Assembly: GCA_016218815.1 (NCBI GenBank)
Contig: JACRCX010000080.1
Coordinates: forward strand, 1 to 64,000
DNA: 64,000 nucleotides
From: Deltaproteobacteria bacterium
GTDB taxonomy: Bacteria > Myxococcota_A > Polyangia > DRWM01 > JAAZOP01
Direction: 5' to 3'
Shown here in pieces: positions 24,519 through 32,652 of the stretch. The notes under the pieces are model-generated. The model was not told the DNA's origin. It searched no databases and saw nothing but the letters and a program-made list of their open reading frames with translations. Numbering within the stretch: position 1 is the first letter of the stretch; every line of letters starts with the position of its first letter. A program made the position numbers and the translations under genes.

Positions 24519-25523
24519 CTACCAAAGCATGTCCTGGTCCTCGGCGACACCCGCGACTCCGTCCAACTCCAGCGCCGCACGGCCGGGGAGGGCGATCGTG
24601 CCGTCGAACGTCCCGGCCGCCTGCACGAAGTGCGAGGCGATGACGCCGAAGTTCTTCTCCTCGCGGTGCATCCCGCCCGGCGCGAACTTCAGCTCGACCG
24701 CCCCGTCCGTCGTCCGGATGCGCCACGGCGCGAGAAGGTTCCCGCGATCGAATTCAAAGTGGCCTTCACCCACGGGGTGTACGTCGTCGCCAACCCACAC
24801 CACGCATTCGGGCTCGCCGACGAAGCCCTGCACCACGTTTACCCCGATCGGCTCGCCGGAGCGCGCGCGTCCCAGCGCGAAGCACCACTTCCAGATCGTG
24901 CGCCGCGGCGGGTAGCCGTGCGAGTAGTCCAGGCCCGCGACCGCGCCGTCCAGCGCGAACGTCCGCTCGCCCACGCTCGCTCTTCCGCTCGCCGCGAGCA
25001 GCGCGCGTTTCTGCGTCGTCGCCACCGCGTCCGGCGGCAGCTCGACAATCGCGGACAGCGGCGGCGGCGCGGAGGCCGACTCCAGCGTCGCCTCGATCCG
25101 CAACTCGCCCAGCTCGACGTCGACCTCGTACGCCGTGGTGCCCAGCCGCCGCGCCACCCTCGCCCGGGTCCTCCCGCCGCCGAAGCGCGCCTCGCACCCA
25201 TCCTCGGCTCGATCGTTCACTAGCCCGCGGAACCCGGGACCCAGCGCCGAGCGATCGACCAGCATCCGGCGCTCCCGGCGGTCCCAGGCGAAGGCGAACG
25301 TGCTCGCCAGCCAGCCCAGGTCGACGACCGCGAAGCCCAGCAGCGCCTCGTCCGAGACAATCGTGCCCCACAGCCAGCGCTTGCGCCGCACCGCCCGCGA
25401 CAGCAGGTCCCGCCCCAAGGGCCGCAGATCCACCGGCGGCAGCGGCCCGCGGAACGATCCGCAACGCAACGTCCCCGTGACCGGATCGACCACCGCGTCC
25501 GGCGGCGGTCCCAGCACTCGCAT
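24519..25523 (-). CDS. DUF2804 family protein
   Basis: This 334-residue soluble protein has the characteristic core of DUF2804: ALDGAVAGLDYSHGYPPRR followed by Trp-rich TIWKWCFALG, and a C-terminal half of beta strands (VVWVGDDVHPVG, HFEFDRGNLLAPWRIRT). Such proteins adopt an eight-strand beta-sandwich related to lipocalin-like fatty-acid or carotenoid-binding folds. No reaction is established. The ATG at 25523 is chosen because further upstream the open frame runs into tandem repeats. The gene follows the acyltransferase/hydrolase fusion, which may hint at a lipid role. Confidence 0.8.
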   Translation of the reverse strand: MRVLGPPPDAVVDPVTGTLRCGSFRGPLPPVDLRPLGRDLLSRAVRRKRWLWGTIVSDEALLGFAVVDLGWLASTFAFAWDRRERRMLVDRSALGPGFRGLVNDRAEDGCEARFGGGRTRARVARRLGTTAYEVDVELGELRIEATLESASAPPPLSAIVELPPDAVATTQKRALLAASGRASVGERTFALDGAVAGLDYSHGYPPRRTIWKWCFALGRARSGEPIGVNVVQGFVGEPECVVWVGDDVHPVGEGHFEFDRGNLLAPWRIRTTDGAVELKFAPGGMHREEKNFGVIASHFVQAAGTFDGTIALPGRAALELDGVAGVAEDQDMLW

Positions 25524-25555
25524 CACGCTCGCCCAGCCTTCCCTGCTCGAATCCC

Positions 25556-25679
25556 CCATCGGTGTCCATCGGTGTCCATCGGTGTCCATCGGTGGTTCCT
25601 TCCAACTTCCCGTCTGCGTCTCTGCGCCTCTGCGCGAGAAGTCCCTTTCCCATCGGTGTCCATCGGTGTCCATCGGTGG
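25556..25679 (-). repeat. Composite array: 10-bp CCATCGGTGT repeats flanking an 8-bp TCTGCGYC array
   Basis: Four 10-base units CCATCGGTGT (25556-25595) and three more (25650-25679) flank a short run of 8-base TCTGCGYC units (25613-25638). On the minus strand the middle part reads CTCGCGCAGAG-GCGCAGAG and matches arrays at 48031-48070 and 50505-50535. The array fills the gap between the DUF2804 start and the fusion-gene stop. Confidence 0.88.
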
Positions 25680-25693
25680 TTTCTTCCTGCCCC

Positions 25694-27217
25694 CTACGGC
25701 CGGAACTTCGCGATGAACTCCATCGTCTTGGCGAACACCGCCTCACGCTCCAGGTCCTGGCCCATCTCGTGCCCGGACTTGCGGAACCAGTGGATCTCGC
25801 GCCACGGCGAGGAGACGTCGCGGTAGATGAGGTTGGCGGCCAGCGGATCGATCACCTGGTCCCCCTTGGAGTGCAGCACGCAGACCGGCACGCGCAGCTC
25901 GGGCAGGCGACGCTCGGTCTCCTGTGCGTAGCGGAAAAGCGAGACGAAGGCCGAGGTCATGAACTTGGGATAATTCTCGGAGAACGCCTTGAGGCTCCGA
26001 TCGTTGAATGCCTCCGGCGCCGGCCAGCTCTTGATCACCTTGGCCATCTGCCCGGACAGGGGAGCCAGAGGGTCGCGGAAGCGCAGCGCCGCCGCCCAGG
26101 TCACGATGCCGGCGATCTTGTCCGGCTGCCGGATGCCCAGGTTGAGCGCCACGAGACCGCCCATCGACAGCCCGACCACGACGACCTTGTCGACCTCCTT
26201 GGCCAGTTCCAGGAGCGCCTTCTCGGCGTCGTCGTACCAATCCTGCGCCGTCACCCCTTCCATGTCCGTGTACTTCGTACCGTGTCCCCGCAGCACCGGC
26301 ATGCGGAAGGGCAGGCGCGACTGCTGGAGCAGGGGCACCATGCCGTCCACCGTCCGCACGCTCGAGGTGAACCCGTGCAGGAGCAGCACGCCGAGCTTCT
26401 TCACCTTCGGCAACGGCGGGATCGGCACCCGGATCGGCACGTAGTTGCGCGAGTGGTCGACCAGCGCGGAGATGGCGAGCATCAGCTCGCGCGTCTGGCG
26501 TCGCAGGTCATCTCCCGAGACGGCCTTGCCGTGGAGCGCGGCGAATGAGATGGGCTTTCCGTAGCGCACCGTGACCGGCACTGGCTTCGGCGTCTCCAGG
26601 ATCTCCAGACGCGGGTAGACCTCGGGCGGGAACGATGCTCCGGTTCCCGAGACCCCGATCGGCACGATCGGCACGCGCGCCTCGATCGCCAGACGCACCG
26701 CCCCGGTGTGCCCGCGCAACAACCCCGTCTCCGGCTCGACCTCGTGCCGTCCGAGGTCCTCCTCCCCCGGGATCGTACCCTCGGGGAAGATCATCAGCGC
26801 CTTGCCCTCGCGCAGCGAGTGGATCGCGTTCGCCATCCCCTCGGCGTCGCCCCCGCGCCGGATGAACGGCGAGTCGGACAACGCGATGAGGTGCCGCAGG
26901 ATCGGCCACGTCTCGAACTCGGACTTGGCCAGGAAGCGCAACCGGCGCGGAGACGTCGCGCCGATGACCTGTACGTCGTTCCAGCTCTGGTGGTTCGACG
27001 CGAAGACCACGCCGCCCGAGGACGGCACGTTCTCCAGCCCCTCGGCCGCCAGGGCGTTGTTCTTCGTGTACATGTCGTTCAGGACCTTCCGCGCCACGCC
27101 GTAGAACCGCTCGCCGAACGGTTCGAAGGTCCCCGTCGCCCTGGCCGTCGCGATCACCGCCCCCAACGCCATGTCGATCGGCTTCATCGCCGCGAACGCG
27201 ATCTTCTCCCGGTCCAT
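25694..27217 (-). CDS. Fusion of PlsC-type acyltransferase and alpha/beta hydrolase
   Basis: This 507-residue two-domain protein has residues 55-240 as a lysophospholipid acyltransferase, with NHQSWND (HX4D, His76/Asp81), FIRRGGD and FPEGT (144-148). Residues 270-505 form an Est30/monoglyceride-lipase-like alpha/beta hydrolase: oxyanion HGF, nucleophile elbow GLSMGG (Ser351), Asp453 in SKGDQVID and His483 in SGHEMG. Both active sites look intact. One chain could thus cleave an acyl ester and re-acylate a lysolipid, a phospholipid remodelling role acting at the inner membrane surface. The ATG at 27217 follows a GGAGG-like site. Confidence 0.88.
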   Translation of the reverse strand: MDREKIAFAAMKPIDMALGAVIATARATGTFEPFGERFYGVARKVLNDMYTKNNALAAEGLENVPSSGGVVFASNHQSWNDVQVIGATSPRRLRFLAKSEFETWPILRHLIALSDSPFIRRGGDAEGMANAIHSLREGKALMIFPEGTIPGEEDLGRHEVEPETGLLRGHTGAVRLAIEARVPIVPIGVSGTGASFPPEVYPRLEILETPKPVPVTVRYGKPISFAALHGKAVSGDDLRRQTRELMLAISALVDHSRNYVPIRVPIPPLPKVKKLGVLLLHGFTSSVRTVDGMVPLLQQSRLPFRMPVLRGHGTKYTDMEGVTAQDWYDDAEKALLELAKEVDKVVVVGLSMGGLVALNLGIRQPDKIAGIVTWAAALRFRDPLAPLSGQMAKVIKSWPAPEAFNDRSLKAFSENYPKFMTSAFVSLFRYAQETERRLPELRVPVCVLHSKGDQVIDPLAANLIYRDVSSPWREIHWFRKSGHEMGQDLEREAVFAKTMEFIAKFRP

Positions 27218-27289
27218 GGCTCCCGCCTCCGTTCCCCCTCCCGCCCCGCGCCGACCCCCAAAGACGCGTACACCGCGTGACGCGCTGCG

Positions 27290-28852
27290 TCAAGGAGCCC
27301 CGAACCGTACACGCAGGGAACGGTACCCGATCCGCACGCCCTCGCGCGAGGCGACGACGATCACCAGATGGTCTCCCGGCGGCGTCGCCCGCGTCTCGAC
27401 CGTGAAACGCGATCCCTCCCCCGCCGCCGCCTCGGACTTGCGCCCGTCCACCCACACCGCCAGCTCGTCCGCGCAGGGCGCGTCGATCGTCAAGACCCAG
27501 CGGCCCCCACGCCGCCGGCCGCCGCTCTCCGCCCGGTCGACCTGCACGACCAGCGGCACGCCCGCGTCCGGCTGCAGCATGAGCCCGCCGTGCTGCTTGG
27601 CCAACGCCCGCAGCACCTGCTCGGCCAGCGCCGACAGCCGCTCCCTGGCTTCCGGGATGTCGCCCTCGCCGGGGATCTCCGCCGCGAGGAGGTAGCGAGC
27701 CCCGGTCGCCGGGTCCTCGATCAGCCCGTGATCGAGCGCCTCGTCTTCCCGCGACGAGCCCGTCTTGTGGCAGATCCGCGGCTCGACGCCGAAGGCGGCG
27801 CGCGCGCCGTCGAGGAAGGACGACGAGTCGGCGTTGCAGAGGGCGTCGTCCAGCGCGGCCAGATCCGAGGCATCCAGCTCGAACCGCTCGGCCTCGGGAA
27901 TCTCCGCCCGCAGCACGACCCGGCGGATCGCCTCGGTCAGCTCGAACAGGTCCGCGCAGTTGCCGTTGTCGGGACAGCCGTAGCTCGCTCGTCCCCGGCG
28001 CGCCCCCACGCGCTCCGTGCGCTCCCCTTCCGTCAACGTCATTCCGGGAGAGCTGCGCACGCTGCCGCCGCCGTACGAGCGCTCCAGCACGGTCGTGGGG
28101 AAACCGCGTTCGGCCGTGAGGAACTCCTGGTTGAGACGGTCGAGGCCCGCGACCAGGACGGTGAGGTCGTAGTCCTCGTTGGAGGAGACCCGGATCGCGC
28201 GGTCGATGATCGCGCGCAGCGTGTCGGTCGCTCCGGAGTCGAAGGCCACCTGTGCGGCGCCGGTGAGGCCGAGCGAGTGGACGAAGTCGAGCGCTCCGAG
28301 CGCGGCGAGGACCTTGACCGTCGAGGCCGGCCAGAACTCCTGCGTGAACGCCCCGGTCCCCGCCTGATACAGCACGTATGCCGGGCCGCCGACGCCCGGC
28401 ACGATGCGGGCCGCGTACACCGCGAACCCCTCGGGCAACTCGAACGGGACCTTGCGCACTGCGGCCGCCAGCGTCGTGCGGTCGATGACCCGTCGCGCCT
28501 TCCGCTCCCAGCTCCAGTCCGGCTCGACCGCGTCGTCCCGAAGAGCTGGTGGCTGGTGGCTGGTGGCTGGTTGTTGGTCCGCACAGTGCAAGGCGAGTAA
28601 TGTGGCCGCGACGTCGGGCGGCGGCGGTCGGCGGTCGGCAGTCGGCGGCCGCGGGCCCCCGGGGTCGGGGACGGCAGGGACGCCGGACGTCCTGGGTTCA
28701 GTCCCCTCGGAAGGGGCGTCCCGGTACCCGGGCTCGAACTCGCTGCCCATGTCCCTCGGGCCCGGTCCCTCCCCGCCGGCACGTCCCCCGCGCTCGCCGC
28801 ACGCGATCCACAGGATTGCCAAGACGAAGACGAGTCGCGCCACGTCCTTCAC
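27290..28852 (-). CDS. Serine hydrolase of the class A beta-lactamase fold, lipoprotein
   Basis: The 520-residue precursor has a signal peptide ending in WIACG, a disordered Pro-rich linker (20-115) and a beta-lactamase/DD-peptidase-type domain. The active-site triad is visible as STVK (177-180), SNE (224-226) in the SDN position, and HKTGS near residue 370. A C-terminal beta domain of about 90 residues follows. No Glu166-type omega-loop motif was identified, so penicillin hydrolysis is not claimed; a peptidoglycan or ester substrate is possible. About a dozen linker codons are supplied by the heptamer array at 28544. The start is GTG 28852. Confidence 0.8.
   Translation of the reverse strand: MKDVARLVFVLAILWIACGERGGRAGGEGPGPRDMGSEFEPGYRDAPSEGTEPRTSGVPAVPDPGGPRPPTADRRPPPPDVAATLLALHCADQQPATSHQPPALRDDAVEPDWSWERKARRVIDRTTLAAAVRKVPFELPEGFAVYAARIVPGVGGPAYVLYQAGTGAFTQEFWPASTVKVLAALGALDFVHSLGLTGAAQVAFDSGATDTLRAIIDRAIRVSSNEDYDLTVLVAGLDRLNQEFLTAERGFPTTVLERSYGGGSVRSSPGMTLTEGERTERVGARRGRASYGCPDNGNCADLFELTEAIRRVVLRAEIPEAERFELDASDLAALDDALCNADSSSFLDGARAAFGVEPRICHKTGSSREDEALDHGLIEDPATGARYLLAAEIPGEGDIPEARERLSALAEQVLRALAKQHGGLMLQPDAGVPLVVQVDRAESGGRRRGGRWVLTIDAPCADELAVWVDGRKSEAAAGEGSRFTVETRATPPGDHLVIVVASREGVRIGYRSLRVRFGAP
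28544..28580 (-). repeat. Heptamer tandem array inside a coding region (GCTGGTG type)
   Basis: GCTGGTG three times, then GCTGGTT and GTTGGTC, all at a 7-base period. The array lies within the N-terminal linker of the serine hydrolase and is read in frame as a Gln/Pro/Ser/His-rich segment. The frame is not disturbed. Confidence 0.85.
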
Positions 28853-28890
28853 CCTATCTCACCCGCCCCGACAATCGAAGCCCACACCTT

Positions 28891-28989
28891 GGGACCAACA
28901 ACTCGACCCGAACGACCCACCAACCACCAACAACTCCCCCGCCCGCACCTCCGGACCACCGCTCGACCGCTCGACCGCTCGACCGCTCG
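28891..28989 (+). repeat. Mixed short tandem repeats (ACCAACC heptamers and GCTCGACC octamers)
   Basis: ACCAACAACTCGACC and two ACCAAC(C/A) heptamers (28915-28937) are followed by nearly four copies of the 8-base unit GCTCGACC (28960-28989). They fill the space between two divergent genes, directly upstream of a -35 box. Confidence 0.75.
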
Positions 28990-28996
28990 CCTCCTG

Positions 28997-29024
28997 TTGA
29001 CGCCCCGGGCACGCACGCTAGACT
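28997..29024 (+). promoter_or_regulatory. Promoter of the 29034 membrane-protein gene, near-leaderless
   Basis: TTGACG (28997-29002) and TAGACT (29019-29024) are 16 bases apart. The ATG at 29034 lies 10 bases beyond the -10 box, leaving at most a few untranslated bases and no ribosome binding site. Confidence 0.65.
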
Positions 29025-29033
29025 GCCGCCGCG

Positions 29034-29525
29034 ATGGCGGAGCCGACCAAGACCGTGGACCCCGTGCCCTTTGCTGCTGCGGCTGCCCTGGCGGCCGGGC
29101 CGGCCGGTGAGGCGGGCGTGGGCCTGGACCCGGACGGGGTGCGCGGGATCTTCCGGATGTTGCGGTGGCGGGTGTTCTTCGTCCTGGCGGGCGCGATCCT
29201 CTCCGTCTTCGCCGCCGGCGCCCTCCTGCTGCTGGCGCCGATGGAATACGCCCTGATCGGCATCCCCGCGCTGCTGGTCGCCGAGTTCGTCCTCGGCTTC
29301 GTCCTCTCGGGCAAGCTGCTCGCGCTGGCGCTCGCACGGCACCACGAGCGGCTGCGCGACGACCTCCTCCGGCAGCAGGACGAGACCAAGCGCTCGCTCG
29401 TGGAACGCTGGCGGTCGCTCGACGCCGCCGACCGGGATCGGCTGCGCGAGCGGTTTCCCGACGTGGACTGGAGCGCGATCGACGGTCTGGCGGGCACCGG
29501 GTCCGAGCCCGAGACGAAGCACTGA
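29034..29525 (+). CDS. Small membrane protein of unknown function
   Basis: The 163-residue protein has an Ala-rich N-terminus. Two adjacent membrane segments (about residues 45-70 and 73-95) are joined by a tight turn, and a charged C-terminal helix with strong coiled-coil character follows (HHERLRDDLLRQQDETKRSL). It is probably an inner-membrane hairpin with a cytosolic tail. The gene lies 11 bases before corA and is likely cotranscribed, which may hint at a role in ion transport or membrane stress. No family is recognised. Confidence 0.75.
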   Translation: MAEPTKTVDPVPFAAAAALAAGPAGEAGVGLDPDGVRGIFRMLRWRVFFVLAGAILSVFAAGALLLLAPMEYALIGIPALLVAEFVLGFVLSGKLLALALARHHERLRDDLLRQQDETKRSLVERWRSLDAADRDRLRERFPDVDWSAIDGLAGTGSEPETKH

Positions 29526-29536
29526 GAGGTGGGGCC

Positions 29537-30526
29537 ATGCTGCGGATCTACGTCTACCGCCGCCCCGACGGCACATGTCGCGAGGCCGCGCGCGAGGATC
29601 TGGCGGCGCTGCTGGCGGACGAGTCGGCGTGGATGTGGCTGGACTTCGAGGCCCCGACCGCGGAGGAGACGGCGCTGCTGGCGGACCCGATGCGGTTGCA
29701 CCCGCTGGTGATCGAGACCTGCCGCGAGCCCTCCTCGAGCGCCCGGCTGCAGGACTTCGACGACTACCTGCTGCTCACCGTGCACGAAGCGCGCGCGCCG
29801 AAGGCGGCGCACGCGGACCTGTTCGACACGGAGGAGATGGACGTCGTCGTCGGCCCGCGCTTCCTCCTGACGTACCACGAGAAACCCGTGGACTGCGTGC
29901 GGCTGATGCGCGAGACGCTCCTGCGCAACCCCCGCCACTTCGCCCGGGGGCCGTGGTTCCTGCTCCACGATCTCCTGGATCGCCTGGTCGACGCGTACCC
30001 GCCGGTGATGGACGCGATCGACGACGAGGTGGAGAAGCTGGAGGATCGCGTCATCGGGAAGCCCGAGCGCGCGGACCTCGAGGCCATCTTGACCCTCAAG
30101 CGCTCGCTGCAGCGCATCCGTCGCGCTTCCGCGCGCCACAAGGAGATCCTCACCGCCCTCTACCGCGACGACCTGGACATCGTGCCCGAGGACATCCAGC
30201 CCTACTTCCGCAACGTCCACGACCACCTTGCCCGGGTCGCGGATCTGGCCGAGTCCTACCGCGACCTGCTGGCCGGCGTGCTGGACGCGTACCTCTCCAC
30301 CGCGTCCAACCGCCTGAACGAGGTGATGAAGTTCCTGACCGTCATCGCCACGATCATGATGCCGATGACCTGTATCGCCGGCGTCTACGGCATGAACTTC
30401 GACACCGGCCAGTCCGGCAACATGCCCGAGCTGGGCTGGCCGTACGGCTACCTGTTCGCCCTCGGGCTGATGGCGGTGGTCGGCATCGCCCTGCTCATCT
30501 ACTTCCGCGTGCGCAGGTGGCTGTGA
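29537..30526 (+). CDS. corA: CorA-family divalent-cation channel
   Basis: This 329-residue protein has a large N-terminal cytosolic domain and a long stalk helix (about residues 170-270). Two C-terminal membrane helices bracket the loop YGMNF, the GMN selectivity signature of CorA magnesium/cobalt channels. The tail ends in basic residues (RVRRWL) at the cytosolic ring. It works as a homopentamer in the inner membrane. The ATG at 29537 follows GAGAGGTGGGG. The next gene (rhomboid) begins 28 bases downstream. Confidence 0.93.
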   Translation: MLRIYVYRRPDGTCREAAREDLAALLADESAWMWLDFEAPTAEETALLADPMRLHPLVIETCREPSSSARLQDFDDYLLLTVHEARAPKAAHADLFDTEEMDVVVGPRFLLTYHEKPVDCVRLMRETLLRNPRHFARGPWFLLHDLLDRLVDAYPPVMDAIDDEVEKLEDRVIGKPERADLEAILTLKRSLQRIRRASARHKEILTALYRDDLDIVPEDIQPYFRNVHDHLARVADLAESYRDLLAGVLDAYLSTASNRLNEVMKFLTVIATIMMPMTCIAGVYGMNFDTGQSGNMPELGWPYGYLFALGLMAVVGIALLIYFRVRRWL

Positions 30527-30554
30527 GCCCGCGCGGTCCGGGACCAGCGAAACG

Positions 30555-31910
30555 ATGAGCGACGACCGCGACCACAAGCCGCACGGAGACCGCGACTGGA
30601 TCGACCGCGTGACGACCGTCGCCTCGTGGTTCGGCCTCAACCCGATCCGCGTGCGCTGGAAGCTGGAGATGTGGCGCGAGCGGGCGCGCCGGCGCCGCGA
30701 GGACGTCCAGACGCGCGCCGAGCTTGCGGCCCGGCGGCACCAGGAGTGCCCCGCGTGCGGGCGGCTGTCGGACGGCTCCGAGCGCACTTGCTCGGGCTGC
30801 GGCGCGAAGCTCCCTTCTTCCGCCTCGCGGCTCGTCCGGCGGGCCGGCCTGGTGCTTCCCGACGTCGTCTCGGTCAGCGCGCTGCTCGCCATCGCCCTGC
30901 TCGCGGTCCACCTGCGGCTGATGCTGGCCGACGGGGGCAGCATCCTGCAGTCGTTCAAGATCTCGACGCTGGTGCGTTTCGGCGCGCACTGGCCTCCCCT
31001 GGTGGAAGCCGGGGAGTGGTGGCGCCTGGGGACGTCGATCTTCCTGCACGTCGGGGCGCTGCACATCGCGTTCAACCTGATCGCGCTGTCGCAGATCGGC
31101 CCGGCGGCCGAGGAGGTTTTCGGGCGGCTGCGGATGCTGCTGTTCTTCGTCGTCACCGGGGTCGCGGGGAACCTGGTGAGCGAGCTGTTCGGGCTCGACG
31201 CGGTCTCCGCGGGCGCCTCGGGCGGCCTCATGGGTCTCATCGGCGCCGCGGCCGGGTGGGGCCACCGCAGCGGGACGGTGCAGGGGCGCGAGATCCGCAA
31301 CCGGATGCTCGTCTGGGCGTTCTACACGATGGGCTTCGGTTTCCTGATCCACGCCGACAACGGCGCCCACGCCGGCGGGTTCGTCGCCGGTGCCGTCCTG
31401 GGCCTGCTGGTTCCCGCGCGCCGGTCGTTCCCCGAGCGCCTCCGTCCCGTCGGCCTCGTCTTCGACCTCGCCGGAGTGCTCACGGCGGGCGCCTGCGTCT
31501 TCCTCGCCGTCCACCCGCTCACCGAGCCGCCCGATTGGGTGGCGTTCGAGGAATCCGGGACGCCGGTGTCGGCCGTCGAGGTCGAGGCGCAGATCCGGCA
31601 GTACTATGTCGGCCTGGCGGACGTTTGCCGCGACTGGGACGCCGGCCGGAAGGACCAGGCACTCGAGAAGTGGCGACGGCTAGGCATCCCGGAGCCGGTG
31701 ACTCCCGTCGCGCCCGGCGAGCTGGACACGCTGCTCAAGGACGTCTGTGCCGGGCTAGCCGACGTGCGTCGCCGCTGCCTGGAGCTGCCGGCGAAGGGCA
31801 TTTCGGCCTTCGTGACCGACGCCGCGCTGCAGCGGCTGCCCGACGACCCCGCCATCCGAGCGGAGATCGTCGACGGCTATCGGCGGATGTGCGACACGAT
31901 TCCGCCGTAA
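30555..31910 (+). CDS. Rhomboid-family intramembrane serine protease with zinc ribbon
   Basis: The 451-residue protein starts with a basic amphipathic region and a zinc ribbon, with Cys pairs at 65/68 and 79/82. Six or seven membrane segments follow with the rhomboid core: FLHVGALHIAFN (His165, His170, Asn174), the catalytic Ser222 in GASGG and His272 in NGAHAGG. A C-terminal soluble domain of about 120 residues has paired Cys and no recognised family. It would cleave membrane proteins within the inner membrane. The zinc ribbon may recruit substrates. It probably belongs to the operon with corA. Confidence 0.9.
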   Translation: MSDDRDHKPHGDRDWIDRVTTVASWFGLNPIRVRWKLEMWRERARRRREDVQTRAELAARRHQECPACGRLSDGSERTCSGCGAKLPSSASRLVRRAGLVLPDVVSVSALLAIALLAVHLRLMLADGGSILQSFKISTLVRFGAHWPPLVEAGEWWRLGTSIFLHVGALHIAFNLIALSQIGPAAEEVFGRLRMLLFFVVTGVAGNLVSELFGLDAVSAGASGGLMGLIGAAAGWGHRSGTVQGREIRNRMLVWAFYTMGFGFLIHADNGAHAGGFVAGAVLGLLVPARRSFPERLRPVGLVFDLAGVLTAGACVFLAVHPLTEPPDWVAFEESGTPVSAVEVEAQIRQYYVGLADVCRDWDAGRKDQALEKWRRLGIPEPVTPVAPGELDTLLKDVCAGLADVRRRCLELPAKGISAFVTDAALQRLPDDPAIRAEIVDGYRRMCDTIPP

Positions 31911-31941
31911 TGAAGGCCGCGGCCTTCGGGCGGGGGCTTCC

Positions 31942-31989
31942 GAAGTTCGCGCAAAGGGCACAAAGGACCGCAAAGGACGCAAAGGGCGG
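31942..31989 (+). repeat. CGCAAAGG tandem array, copy 1
   Basis: GAAGTTCGCGCAAAG followed by GGCACAAAG, GACCGCAAAG and GACGCAAAGGG at a 9-10 base period, 31 bases after the rhomboid stop. The same sequence occurs inverted at 35134-35178. Confidence 0.88.
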
Positions 31990-32652
31990 ACGAGCAAACC
32001 GGAGGAGGCAGACCCGCTTCGCACCTCCTGTTCGGCATCCCCGGTCCGGTCCCCCTTGACACACGCCGCGTCGCGGCGAGACCGTCGGAGCGCTCGGTGA
32101 GAATGGCAACAGAGTTTGCCGAGCCGATAGCGGGATGCCGATGACATGCGGGGCTGTTCAACAATCGTCCATTGGCAGAGCGTCCGAGGCGGGGCGCCTG
32201 AGGGCCGACGTCGTGACTTGGCTCCGGTGCAGGACCCCCGGCGACATGACCGACCAGAGGGACAGCATTCGGCCGATCGCTGACCACGAGCGGGCACCAG
32301 AATCCGGGTCTGCCTCGTCGGCGAGCGGGCCGGGGCGCCGCAATGATTCCTCGGCGAAGGGGAAGATAGTACTGAACGCCGGCAGGGTCTTCATCCAGTG
32401 GTGACGTCTGGCTGGCGATGCTTGTCGACACCCTCGAAGGATCGGTCGAGCCAGAAGCGGTCCGGGATGGCCGAAGCGGCGGCGGGGTTGTGGAACAGGG
32501 TACCCCAGTCCTTGAGGGCCAAGCGGCCCTGACGCTCACTCCGTCCGGTGTTCCGGGACGTTGCCCGGAGGCCAATCGCACCTTCCACTCTCACGGGCCA
32601 GCCCGTGGAGTCGGGCGCGTAGCACCACAAGGCGCCGGGACTCCCGTCACCA
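31990..32652. other. About 660 bp without a supportable gene, lower GC
   Basis: This stretch has visibly lower GC and more mixed codon positions than its surroundings. Open frames on both strands (for example 32135-32404 plus and 32391-32846 minus) lack ribosome binding sites, have no recognisable motifs, and the longest runs into the glycosyltransferase gene. It could be a decayed gene or mobile remnant, but no end repeats or transposase motif could be found. Confidence 0.5.

Noticed and set aside
27290..28852. Calling the STxK hydrolase a beta-lactamase resistance gene
   Set aside because: The SNE and KTG motifs fit the fold, but no omega-loop Glu was identified and the protein has long extra domains; substrate is not predictable.
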